A stretch of 64,000 nt of DNA from Devosia sp. YR412. Its GTDB lineage: Bacteria; Pseudomonadota; Alphaproteobacteria; Rhizobiales; Devosiaceae. The stretch is from the NCBI RefSeq assembly GCF_900110945.1, contig NZ_FOFL01000001.1:1240001-1304000 (forward strand). Direction: 5' to 3'. The notes under the pieces are model-generated. The model ran no database searches. It was given only the letters and a program-made list of their open reading frames with translations, and was not told where the DNA came from. The number at the start of each line of letters is the position of its first letter. The stretch's first letter is position 1. Positions 46,105-55,006 of this stretch are shown one piece after another. The position numbers and the translations under genes were made by a program.

Positions 46105-46372
46105 AAATGCTCTGCAAGGGATGGCCGAATGCTCGTCCCGAAAGCGGGCGGAACATAGGTCGAGAATTTCGAGATGACAAGCGGTGATTTCGCCTGTGGA
46201 TGACGGATTTGTCATCGCAGCCGGCTTAACCATCCTTGAGGAAGCCTGGGGCTAGGCTGAGGGCTGCACTGGACCGGTTCCGGCGCAGTCTATATTGAAC
46301 AAAGCTTAAGATTGCCGCAAAAATTGTGCCGTATTGGTACGCTTTGCCCGCATCCGGAGAGTTCTAGCCTAG

Positions 46373-49030
46373 ATGGATGCCGACTGGACCACATCGCCAA
46401 GCGCCCGCCGCGTGCTTCAGCATGCCGCGGATTCGCGCCCGGCCTGGCTGTGGTCGCAGGATGGCCAGCAGTTGCTGTGGGAAAACGCCGCTGCACCGCT
46501 GTTCCTGGCCAAGCTCAAGAAGCACGGGCTGAAGCTGGCGCCGCCGGCCGTGCCGATCAAGGGCCAGATTGCCCGCAATATCCGCCTTGGCTCGCCCGGC
46601 CGCACCAGCCTGGCCCGCATCCAGTTTCTGGCCGGCGACAAGCCGACCTCAAGCACCTGCGCCACGACGCCGCTCGTCTGGCAGGACGGCCAGACCGTGC
46701 TGCTGGTGGTCGGTGTCGATCCGATTGCCGACGAAGTGCTGGCGGCGGCGGGCGACGATTCGGATGTGATAGAGGACGCCGCCGCCGTCACCGTCGAAGA
46801 GACAGTCGAACATACCGAACTCCCTCCTGTGGTGGAGGCCGAGCAGACTATCCCGGCTGAGGTGGACGCTGCTCACGCTTCATCCGATGAACAGGCGACA
46901 GAGACACAGATCGAGTCGGAGACCACCGAACCCTTCATGCCGCAGGTCGATGATATCGCCGCCGCGCAGGATGCGCTGGACGAGCCCGAACATATCGACA
47001 CGCAAGACACGCCTCGCCCCGAGGTCGCCGAAGAGGTGACCTATGCGCAGGAGCTGGAAAACTGGCGCGAAGCCGAGCCGGACGGCGTTGCGACGCTGGA
47101 GCTGGTGACCGAGCCGGAACACCCTGCCCAGGATCCAGAGCCGGAAGACGCCCCCGCAGCCAGCCGCCTGAGCCTTTTGGTCGATCGCCTGGCAGCCGAC
47201 GAGGCGCTGTTCACGCCGCTGACCGAGGCCGATGACGCGCCGCTTAATCTGGTCACCGAGCCGGAGCCCCCTGCCCTGGCCGAGAGCGCTGACGATCGTC
47301 CCGCGCCCGAAGAGGCCGAACCGCCGCTTGAGCTGAGCGATGCCGAGGCGGATCAGGACGATCTGGTGGCGCTCGACGGCGTGACCGATCCCGTGGAATC
47401 TTCGGCCGACGAGCCGGAAGTTGCCGACAGCAACAATGAACGCATGGCCAAGGCCTTTGCTGATCTGCCACCGGCCGATCCCGAGGCCGTCGAGCGCGTG
47501 TCGCGCTATAATTTCGACGAGCTGGCCCGCATCCTGACCGACCGGGTCGGCGATCCGGCGCCGGCTGCCCCGGCAGTGCCCGCCCCTATTGATCCACAGC
47601 GCACCGGCGCCCTGATCAACCTCGGTGGCGAAACGCTGGTGCTCAATCGCCTGCCGCTGGGCATCTTGGTGTTCCGCGACCAGCAGGTGCTGTTTGCCAA
47701 TCGCGCCATTACCGAAATGGTTGGTTATGGTTCGGTGGAAAGCCTGCGCGCTGCCGGTTTGGCCGCAGTCTTTCCGGCCGCCGGACCCGATGGCGAGGGT
47801 GCCGGCCCGGTCAATCACCTGGTGCAGCGCGACGGCACTTTGGTGCCGGTCACCGCGCGACTGCAGTCGATTTCCTGGCAGGGCAAGCCGGCGCTGATGC
47901 TATCGGCCAGCACCACCGAGGTGCGCACCGGCCACGAAGCGGCCGTGGCCGCCTTTGCTCGCAACTTTGCCGATCTGCGTGGCGATGGCTTTTTCGAAAC
48001 CACTCGCGCCGGCGTGATCAGCAGCATCACGCCCAATAGCGCCAGCCTGCTCAATGACCAGGGCATGCTCGAAGGCAAGGCATTGTCGGCGCTGATTGCC
48101 CCCATCGATGGCCCCGAACTGCGCGCCTTCCTTGAGCGTCCGGCCCGCTTTGCCGAGACGGAACGTCCCGTGCTGACCCTGCGTGCCGCATCGGGCATCG
48201 CCGACATCATGCTGTTTGCTCAGGGCCAGGCCGGGGTCATTACCGGCTATTTCGGCTTCGTGCGGGCCCGCGAGGCGACACCCGTCCGCCTGCCGGCCAG
48301 CAGTGGCGATGCCGATCCGGCGCTGCTGGCGCGGATCAGTCGCGGCGTGCGGCGGCCGCTCAATACCATCATCGGCTTTGCCGACATGCTGCGCTCGCAG
48401 GCGGGTCTGGTGCAGGATGAGCGTTACGAGAGCTATGCGCAGGATATCAGCACGGCCGGCCAGGAAATCGCCGCGCTGGTCGATGAGCTGGACGACTATG
48501 CCCGCCTGCGCGATGGCCGTTACCTGCCGCAGCGCGCCAGTATCGAGCTGACCGGCCTGCTCGAAAGCTGCGTGTTGCGCATTCGCCAGCAGGCCAGCGG
48601 CGCCCGCGTCATCGTGCGCAATGCGATCTCCGAAACCCTGCCGCGGGTCACCGCCGATCGCGCCTCGCTGGCCCAGGCCGTGCTCAACCTTCTGGCCAGC
48701 GCCATCGACCAGACGCCGACCGGCGGCGGCGTGGTGATTTCGGCGCAGCGTGGCGACGATGGCAGCATTGCCGTGCATGTGCGCGACAGCTCCAACAATG
48801 CCGTCGACATGGCCGAGCGCTTCGTGGTGTTCCGCGATGGCGTCAGCCGCAGCGGCCAGGCCATGGTGCCGGTGCGCTCGAGCATCGGCCTTGCCCTGAC
48901 GCGGTCGCTGTTGGCGGTGAATGCCTTCTCTCTCTCGGTCGATCCGGCCGGCGAACAGGGCATGCTGTTCACCATGATTATCCCGGCCGATCTGGTGGAA
49001 AAGACTGCAACACCGCAAGTCGAAGAATAA
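46373..49030 (+). CDS. Large PAS-domain pseudo-histidine kinase
   Basis: The 885-aa protein has an N-terminal PAS-like domain (residues 10-115, SRPAWLWSQDGQQLLWENAA), a long acidic disordered linker (about 125-385, rich in Glu/Asp/Pro/Ala), two further PAS-like segments (about 420-640) and a kinase-like C-terminal half. The H-box reads RISRGVRRPLNTIIGFADML: the phospho-acceptor His of SHEIRTPLN is Arg (residue 657). N box (NLLASAID) and G box (VRDSSNN for the usual VRDTGIG) are also degraded. PdhS/PleC-like family is plausible by N-terminal layout. A scaffold or receptor role, like DivL (Tyr in place of His), is inferred. Confidence 0.82.
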   Translation: MDADWTTSPSARRVLQHAADSRPAWLWSQDGQQLLWENAAAPLFLAKLKKHGLKLAPPAVPIKGQIARNIRLGSPGRTSLARIQFLAGDKPTSSTCATTPLVWQDGQTVLLVVGVDPIADEVLAAAGDDSDVIEDAAAVTVEETVEHTELPPVVEAEQTIPAEVDAAHASSDEQATETQIESETTEPFMPQVDDIAAAQDALDEPEHIDTQDTPRPEVAEEVTYAQELENWREAEPDGVATLELVTEPEHPAQDPEPEDAPAASRLSLLVDRLAADEALFTPLTEADDAPLNLVTEPEPPALAESADDRPAPEEAEPPLELSDAEADQDDLVALDGVTDPVESSADEPEVADSNNERMAKAFADLPPADPEAVERVSRYNFDELARILTDRVGDPAPAAPAVPAPIDPQRTGALINLGGETLVLNRLPLGILVFRDQQVLFANRAITEMVGYGSVESLRAAGLAAVFPAAGPDGEGAGPVNHLVQRDGTLVPVTARLQSISWQGKPALMLSASTTEVRTGHEAAVAAFARNFADLRGDGFFETTRAGVISSITPNSASLLNDQGMLEGKALSALIAPIDGPELRAFLERPARFAETERPVLTLRAASGIADIMLFAQGQAGVITGYFGFVRAREATPVRLPASSGDADPALLARISRGVRRPLNTIIGFADMLRSQAGLVQDERYESYAQDISTAGQEIAALVDELDDYARLRDGRYLPQRASIELTGLLESCVLRIRQQASGARVIVRNAISETLPRVTADRASLAQAVLNLLASAIDQTPTGGGVVISAQRGDDGSIAVHVRDSSNNAVDMAERFVVFRDGVSRSGQAMVPVRSSIGLALTRSLLAVNAFSLSVDPAGEQGMLFTMIIPADLVEKTATPQVEE

Positions 49031-49245
49031 TCCCGACAATATGCGCTTCTATATGTCGCATGCGCATAAGTGGATCGCGGCGGTCAGCTAATCGACTGTT
49101 TTTGCTTCATTTCGCCAGCGGTTCTTTGAACCGTTCCAGACTGCAAGATATTGATAGACCTCGCGATTATTGACGCGAGGAAATCTTCTGCGACACATCT
49201 CCACTGCGGCGGGACCTTGAACCCCGCTCAATAGGGAGATCTGAC

Positions 49246-50289
49246 ATGACGACCAAGCGCCTTGCCCTGACCCTTCTCGGTTCGGTGGCCCTCTGCGGCC
49301 TAGCCATGCCCGCCTTTGCCCAGAGCGGCGAAGTCAATATTTACAGCTATCGCGAGCAGAGCCTGTTGCAGCCGCTGCTCGACAGCTTCAGCGCCGAAAC
49401 CGGCATCAAGGCCAATGTGCTTTATGCCGGCGACGGCCTGCTCGAACGCGTTGCCGCCGAGGGCGAGCTATCGCCCGTCGATGTCGTGCTCACCGTGGAT
49501 ATCGGCAATCTGGTCGGTGCCGAAGAGCAGGGCCTGACCCAGCCGATCACCACCGCGGCGCTGGCCGAACGTGTGCCCCCCGCATTCCGCGACGAAGACG
49601 CCAACTGGACCGCGCTGTCGCTGCGCAGCCGCGTGTTCTATGTCTCGAAGGATCGCGTCGACGCCACCGCGCTAACCTATGAAGACCTCGCCAGCGAGGA
49701 ATGGGCCGGACGCGTCTGCACCCGTCCAGGCGACCACGCCTATAATATTGGCCTCATTGCCCACTATATCGCCGTCAATGGCGAAGAGGCCGGCCGCGAA
49801 TGGCTGACCAATGTGCGCGACAACCTGGCTTTTGCCCCCAATGGCAATGACCGTGCGCAGGTCAAGAATATCCTGGATGGCACCTGCGATCTGGCGGTGG
49901 TCAATACCTATTACATGGGTGCGATGCTCAACAACGACGCCGAGCCGGAGCAGAAGGATTGGGCCGCTTCCGCCCGCATCATCTATCCGAATGCCGAGGC
50001 CGACGGCACCCAGGTCAACGTCGCCGGCGGCTTCATCGCCAAGCATGCGCCGAATGCCGAGAACGCCAATGCGCTGATCGAATTCCTGCTGTCGGACGAA
50101 GCCCAGGCCATCTATGCCGATACCAATTACGAATTCCCGGTGGTGGCATCGGCGCCGATCAACGAACTGGTCGCCAGCTGGGGCACGCTCAAGGCTTCTC
50201 CGGTGGCGCTGACCGAAGTGGCGGCGCATCGCGCTACGGCAGCGGCACTGGTCGATGAGCTGAAGTTCAACGAAGGCCCGCAAAAGTAA
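49246..50289 (+). CDS. Ferric iron ABC transporter substrate-binding protein (FutA/FbpA type), copy 1
   Basis: The 347-aa protein has a signal peptide (...GLAMPAFAQSGEVNIYSYRE) and the Fbp/Fut fold: SFSAETGIKANVLYAGDG, SPVDVVLTVDIGNL, and the ferric-iron tyrosines in VVNTYYMGAML. It binds Fe3+ in the periplasm. A paralogue lies 260 bp downstream with the same length. The 215-bp upstream region has two dyads: CGGTTC-TTT-GAACCG at 49119-49133 and CCTCGCG/CGCGAGG at 49159-49180. GGGAGA lies 7 nt before the ATG. Confidence 0.92.
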   Translation: MTTKRLALTLLGSVALCGLAMPAFAQSGEVNIYSYREQSLLQPLLDSFSAETGIKANVLYAGDGLLERVAAEGELSPVDVVLTVDIGNLVGAEEQGLTQPITTAALAERVPPAFRDEDANWTALSLRSRVFYVSKDRVDATALTYEDLASEEWAGRVCTRPGDHAYNIGLIAHYIAVNGEEAGREWLTNVRDNLAFAPNGNDRAQVKNILDGTCDLAVVNTYYMGAMLNNDAEPEQKDWAASARIIYPNAEADGTQVNVAGGFIAKHAPNAENANALIEFLLSDEAQAIYADTNYEFPVVASAPINELVASWGTLKASPVALTEVAAHRATAAALVDELKFNEGPQK

Positions 50290-50311
50290 GGCTTATGACG
50301 TAAGCGAAGAG

Positions 50312-50438
50312 TACCACCACCCAACCCCTTCGGGGCCACCCTCCCCACAAGGGGGAGGGATAAGAGGCATCGAGTTCGCTGAGCGGGCAATTCCCTCCCC
50401 TGAATGGGGAGGGTGGCCCCGGAGGGGTCGGGTGGGGT
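50312..50438. repeat. Intergenic palindromic element, family A copy 3
   Basis: Arms ACCCCTTCGGGGCCACCCTC and GAGGGTGGCCCCGGAGGGGT are inverted complements of about 35 nt. The centre includes GATAAGAGGCATCGAGTTCG. Copy 5 at 58384 is an inverted version of the same element including this centre, so the two are related by more than their arms. It lies between the two iron-binding protein genes. Confidence 0.8.
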
Positions 50439-50551
50439 GATGACTGGCCGCTGGCCAAAGTGGTTTCCTCGATCCAAAGCTGATCCACCAACTCAGCTTG
50501 ACACCTCCCCCCGCCCAGTCGCACAACCCTTGGTCATAGATGGAGATTTCT

Positions 50552-51583
50552 ATGACGGGCTGGCGGAAAATTGGCTGTATCGCAGCGCTGCTGACGCTGG
50601 CGGGACCGGCCGTCGCCCAGAGTGGCGCCGTCAATGTCTATACCTATCGTGAGCCCGGCCTGATCCAGCCGCTGCTCGACGTCTTCACCGCCGAAACCGG
50701 CATCAAGACCAATGTGCTGTTTGCCGCGGACGGGTTGATCGAGCGCGTTGCCGCCGAGGGCGAGCTGTCGCCAGCTGACGTAATCATCACCGTCGATATC
50801 GGCAACCTGGCCAATGCCAAGGAGATTGGCATCACCCAGCTGATTTCCGCCGCAGCGCTGGCCCGCGCGCCGGACCAATATCACGACCCCGACGGGCAAT
50901 GGGTGGCGCTGTCGCTGCGCGCCCGGGTGTTTTATGCCTCGGTCGATCGGGTGACCGAAACCGCGCTGAGCTACGAAGATATCGCCGGGCCAGAATGGAA
51001 GGGTCGCCTCTGCACCCGTTCGGGGCTGCATGCCTATAATATCGGGCTGATCGCCACTCGCATCGCCCATTGGGGCGTCGACCGGACTCGCACCTGGCTG
51101 ACCGCCGTGCGCGACAATCTCAATCACGCCCCGACCGGCGCCGACCGCGATCAGGTCAAGCAGATCTTCGACGGCACCTGTGACCTGGCCATCGGCAATA
51201 CCTATTATATGGGCCTGATGCTGACCAACGCAGCCGAGCCTGAGCAAAAGCAATGGGCTGAGGCTGCGCGGATCATCTATCCCGACGCGACCGGCGATGG
51301 CACGCAGGTCAATCTCTCCGGTGCGGTTGTCGCCAAATATGCGCCCAACAAGGCCAATGCCGACCTGCTGGTGGAATTCCTGCTCTCCGACGAAGCCCAG
51401 CATCTCTATGCCAGCGGCAATTACGAGTTCCCGGTGGTCGATGGGGTCGAAGCCTCCGAACTAGTGGCCAGCTGGGGTGCGCTCAAGGCCGACACCACGC
51501 CCATGGTCGAAATCGCCGCCCATCGCAAGGAAGCGGCGGCGCTGGTGGATGAAGTCAAGTTCGACGAAGGCCCGCAGAACTGA
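50552..51583 (+). CDS. Ferric iron ABC transporter substrate-binding protein (FutA/FbpA type), copy 2
   Basis: The 343-aa protein is a close paralogue of the 49246 product (same motif order, IGNTYYMGLML tyrosines, SPADVIITVDIGNLAN, signal peptide ...LAGPAVAQSGAVNVYTY). The ATG at 50552 is chosen because TGGAGA lies 6 nt upstream; the ATG at 50540 overlaps that site. Divergence is moderate, so the duplication is not recent and the two may differ in ligand or affinity. It is joined to the permease gene by an end-to-start overlap (see there). Confidence 0.92.
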   Translation: MTGWRKIGCIAALLTLAGPAVAQSGAVNVYTYREPGLIQPLLDVFTAETGIKTNVLFAADGLIERVAAEGELSPADVIITVDIGNLANAKEIGITQLISAAALARAPDQYHDPDGQWVALSLRARVFYASVDRVTETALSYEDIAGPEWKGRLCTRSGLHAYNIGLIATRIAHWGVDRTRTWLTAVRDNLNHAPTGADRDQVKQIFDGTCDLAIGNTYYMGLMLTNAAEPEQKQWAEAARIIYPDATGDGTQVNLSGAVVAKYAPNKANADLLVEFLLSDEAQHLYASGNYEFPVVDGVEASELVASWGALKADTTPMVEIAAHRKEAAALVDEVKFDEGPQN

Positions 51584-51615
51584 GCCGGATTTTTCGCAGC
51601 TTCAGCCTGCCCGCA

Positions 51616-53214
51616 GTGCTGCTGCTGCTGCTGGTGGCCCTGGCGGGGCTGCCGATCCTCTGGCTGCTGTGGTCGGCGCTGGCGGCTCTCGGCAGCGGCA
51701 GCAATGGCCTCGCCGCCACCATGCTGCCCACCGCCTTGCGCGAGACCGGCACATTGATGGTCTGCGTCGGTGTGCTCACCGGCGCCGTCGGCCTCGTCGC
51801 CGCCTGGCTGGTGACGCATTACGACTTCCCGCTTCGAAAGCTGTTCGACTGGGCGCTGGTGGTGCCGCTGGCGGTACCGACCTATCTCGCCGCCTATTCC
51901 TACGTCGAATTCCTCGACTTCACCGGCCCGCTACAGACGGCGCTGCGCAGCGTCAACGGCGCCACCTCGCTGAAGGATTACTGGTTTCCCGACATCCGCA
52001 GCGACTGGGGCGCCGTCTTGGTGTTGTCCTCGGTGCTCTACCCCTATGTCTACGTCGCCTGCCGCGCCTTCTTCCTGATGCAGTCGGCCAGCCTCAATAT
52101 CGCTGCCCGCACCCTGGGCGCCGGTGGCATGCGAACCTTCTTCACCGTCACCCTGCCGCTGTCGCGACCAGCGCTGGTGGTGGGCATGACGCTGGCCATG
52201 ATGGAGGTCGTCAACGACCTCGGTGCCGTGCAGTATTTCGGCATCAATGCCATCACCGCCATCATCTATTCCACCTGGATCAACCGCTCCGACTTCGGCG
52301 GCGCGGCGCAACTGGCGGTGACGGTGGTCTTGGTAATTGGCCTGCTGATCATCGCCGAACAGCGCGCCCGACGCGACCGGGTCTATCTCGCCAGCCGCGA
52401 CAATCGCGTGCCGCCTGCCCGCGAAATCCTCCAGGGTCCCCGACGCTGGCTGGCCTTCACATTCTGCCTTACTCTCCTCGCCCTCGGCTTCGGCATTCCC
52501 GTCGGCCAGTTGACCTATTCGGCCTTCCGCCTTGTGCTGCCCGAAACCATCACCTTAACGCTCAATGCCTTTATCCCGACCGTGACCCTCGCCAGCCTCG
52601 GCGCCCTGATCACCGTCATCCTCGGCCTTGTCGCTGCCAAGCTGGCGCGACGTGGCCCGGTGAGCGGCGGCGCGATCCGGCTCGCCACGCTCGGCTATGC
52701 CATCCCTGGCACCGTTCTCGCGCTCGGCCTGTTGCAGCCGCTCGGCCAGGCCGACCTCTGGTTCAACCGTATGACCATGGCGCTGTGGGACTGGCGGCCC
52801 GGGCTGATCCTCTCCGGCTCGATGGCCGCCCTGCTCTATGTCTATGCCATCCGCTTCCTCGCGGTCAGCCATTCAACGCTCGACGCCGCGATGAAGAAGC
52901 GCGGCGATTCCATGCTGGCTGCTGGCCGCGTGCTGGGCGAAAGCGGGTTGGGCCTGCTGTTCAAGATCGACCTGCCCACCCTGATGCCCGCCATCCTCAG
53001 CGCTGCCACGCTGGTCTTCGTCGAAATCGTCAAGGAATTGCCGGCCACCCTGCTGCTGCGCCCGCTGGGAATCGAGACCTTGGCGACACTGGTCTATAGC
53101 CGCGCCAATGTCGGGCTCTTCGCCCAGGCGGCGCTGCCCGCACTCTGCATCGTGCTGGCGGGGCTAATTCCGGTCATTCTTGCTACGGTTCTTGGGGATC
53201 GTAGGAAAGTATAA
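51616..53214 (+). CDS. Ferric iron ABC transporter permease, two-domain (FbpB type)
   Basis: The 532-aa protein (from the GTG at 51616) contains two BPD_transp_1 permease halves, each with the EAA-type loop (AARTLGAGGMRTFFTVTLP and AGRVLGESGLGLLFKIDLP), about twelve helices in all. It is the channel for ferric iron import. The open frame continues in phase upstream as SRIFRSFSLPA back to a CTG at 51580 that overlaps the preceding TGA stop, where an ATGA-type junction would be expected; the GTG used here shortens the first helix. No ATPase gene is adjacent. Confidence 0.9.
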   Translation: MLLLLLVALAGLPILWLLWSALAALGSGSNGLAATMLPTALRETGTLMVCVGVLTGAVGLVAAWLVTHYDFPLRKLFDWALVVPLAVPTYLAAYSYVEFLDFTGPLQTALRSVNGATSLKDYWFPDIRSDWGAVLVLSSVLYPYVYVACRAFFLMQSASLNIAARTLGAGGMRTFFTVTLPLSRPALVVGMTLAMMEVVNDLGAVQYFGINAITAIIYSTWINRSDFGGAAQLAVTVVLVIGLLIIAEQRARRDRVYLASRDNRVPPAREILQGPRRWLAFTFCLTLLALGFGIPVGQLTYSAFRLVLPETITLTLNAFIPTVTLASLGALITVILGLVAAKLARRGPVSGGAIRLATLGYAIPGTVLALGLLQPLGQADLWFNRMTMALWDWRPGLILSGSMAALLYVYAIRFLAVSHSTLDAAMKKRGDSMLAAGRVLGESGLGLLFKIDLPTLMPAILSAATLVFVEIVKELPATLLLRPLGIETLATLVYSRANVGLFAQAALPALCIVLAGLIPVILATVLGDRRKV

Positions 53215-53297
53215 CCGGCCACCCTGCTGCCATGTTAGTCGCGCTGCCCTATATGATGCGGCCAAGGCGCGAATACGCGCAGCGTGGGGATAGATTG

Positions 53298-54779
53298 ATG
53301 AACAGGATCACCAAGGCAATCGGTTTGGCGCTGGCCTTCAGCACGGCAGTGGCCGGCATGGCCATGGCGCAATCGAGCGAAGTGCGGATCGGCGTGGCGC
53401 TTGAGCCACCGGCGCTGGACCCGACCGCCGGCGCGGCGGAAGCCATCGACATCGTCACCTATCAAAACATCTTCGAGGGCCTGACCCGCATCGACCAGAC
53501 CGGCGCCGTGCAGCCGGGCCTGGCCGAAAGCTGGACCATTTCCGACGATGGCCTGACCTACACCTTCAAGCTGCATGACGGCGTCACCTTCCATGACGGC
53601 ACCAGTTTTGATGCCGAAGACGTCAAGTTCACCTTCGAGCGCATCCTGGCCGAAGACAGCACCAACGCGCATCGCGAATTCTTCACCCCGATCACCAGCG
53701 TCACCGTAGTGGATCCGCTGACCGTCGAGCTCAAGCTCGAGCGTCCGATCGGCCGCTTCCTGTTTGATCTGGGCCGTGGCGATGCGGTGATCGTGGCGCC
53801 GGAAAGCGCCGACAACAATGCCAATGAGCCGATCGGCACCGGTCCTTTCGCTTTTGTGCAGTGGGACAAGGGCAGCCGGGTAATCCTTGAAGCCTACCAG
53901 CCCTATTGGGGCGAGCCGGTGCATCTGAGCAAGGCCACCTATGTCTTCATCGGCGATACTGCGACGCTGACCAATTCCCTGCTGGCCGGTGACATCGACG
54001 GCACCAACAACTTCGGCCAGGAAGCGCTTGGCGTTTTCGAGGGCAATCCGCAGTTCACCATTCTGGCCGGTTCGACCGAGGGCGAAACCATCCTCGGCAC
54101 CAATAACCGCAAGGCGCCCTTCGACAACCTCAAGGTCCGTCAGGCCATGGCCCATGCGCTGGATCGCCAGGCGATCATCGATGGCGCCACCTATGGCTAT
54201 GGCACGCCGATCGGCAGCGCCTTTGCCCCGCACAATCCCTATTATGTCGACCTGACCGGCACCTATCCGCATGACGTGGAAAAGGCCAAGGCGCTGCTCG
54301 CCGAAGCCGGCTATCCCGATGGCTTCAGCGCCACGCTGAAACTGCCGCCGCTGGCCTATGCCCGCCTCTCCGGCCAGATCATTGCCAGCCAGTTCGCCGA
54401 GGTCGGCATCAAGCTCGAACTGATCAATGTCGAATTCGCGCAGTGGCTGGAAGACGTCTATACCAACAAGGACTTCGACCTCACCATCATCAGCCATGTC
54501 GAACCCTTCGACATTGGCAATTACGCCAACCCCGACTACTACTTCGGCTATGACAACCCTGAGTTCCAAGCGCTGATCGAGACCCTCAATGGCACGACCG
54601 ACGAAGCCAAGCGCAAGGAACTGGCCGTGGAGGCGCAGACCATTCTCGCTGACGACGCGGTCAACGGCTACCTGTTCCAGCTGCCACAGACCGGCGTGTG
54701 GAATTCCAAGCTTACCGGCATGTGGAAAGATTCGCCCATCGAGGGGCTCGTGCTGCGGGATATTCGCTGGACGGAGTGA
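53298..54779 (+). CDS. Oligopeptide-type ABC transporter substrate-binding protein (family 5)
   Basis: The 493-aa protein has a signal peptide (MNRITKAIGLALAFSTAVAGMAMAQ) and the SBP_bac_5 fold: RIGVALEPPALDPT, GLAESWTISDDGLTYTFKL, GTGPFAFVQWDKGS, VRQAMAHALDRQ and the LxxAGYPDGF loop. It binds peptides or another small ligand in the periplasm. GGGGA precedes the ATG. The dppBC-like permeases and a fused ATPase follow after a family A repeat, so the set is a complete importer. The ligand is not clear from sequence. Confidence 0.93.
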   Translation: MNRITKAIGLALAFSTAVAGMAMAQSSEVRIGVALEPPALDPTAGAAEAIDIVTYQNIFEGLTRIDQTGAVQPGLAESWTISDDGLTYTFKLHDGVTFHDGTSFDAEDVKFTFERILAEDSTNAHREFFTPITSVTVVDPLTVELKLERPIGRFLFDLGRGDAVIVAPESADNNANEPIGTGPFAFVQWDKGSRVILEAYQPYWGEPVHLSKATYVFIGDTATLTNSLLAGDIDGTNNFGQEALGVFEGNPQFTILAGSTEGETILGTNNRKAPFDNLKVRQAMAHALDRQAIIDGATYGYGTPIGSAFAPHNPYYVDLTGTYPHDVEKAKALLAEAGYPDGFSATLKLPPLAYARLSGQIIASQFAEVGIKLELINVEFAQWLEDVYTNKDFDLTIISHVEPFDIGNYANPDYYFGYDNPEFQALIETLNGTTDEAKRKELAVEAQTILADDAVNGYLFQLPQTGVWNSKLTGMWKDSPIEGLVLRDIRWTE

Positions 54780-54818
54780 CACTTCCATACCGGAAATGAG
54801 CCTTTTCGGCCTTCTGCT

Positions 54819-54975
54819 CCCTCTCCCCTCAGGGGAGAGGGTAGCGACGCCAGGAGCGCACGCGACGTGGCAGAGCTGGGGTGAGGGGTGCGATGCTGAT
54901 CGATCATGCCCTGCCCCAACATCCCACCCCTCACCCGGCGCTAACGCGCCGACCTCTCCCCTGAGGGGCGAGGTG
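54819..54975. repeat. Intergenic palindromic element, family A copy 4
   Basis: CCCTCTCCCCTCAGGGGAGA at the left is self-complementary, and CGACCTCTCCCCTGAGGGGC at the right is its counterpart. Middle sections GGGGTGAGGGGTG and CCACCCCTCACCC pair with each other. It lies between the binding-protein gene and the first permease gene of the same transporter. Confidence 0.75.
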
Positions 54976-55006
54976 GTCCAGTGATCGCCGGTAATGTTTT
55001 GGCGGC

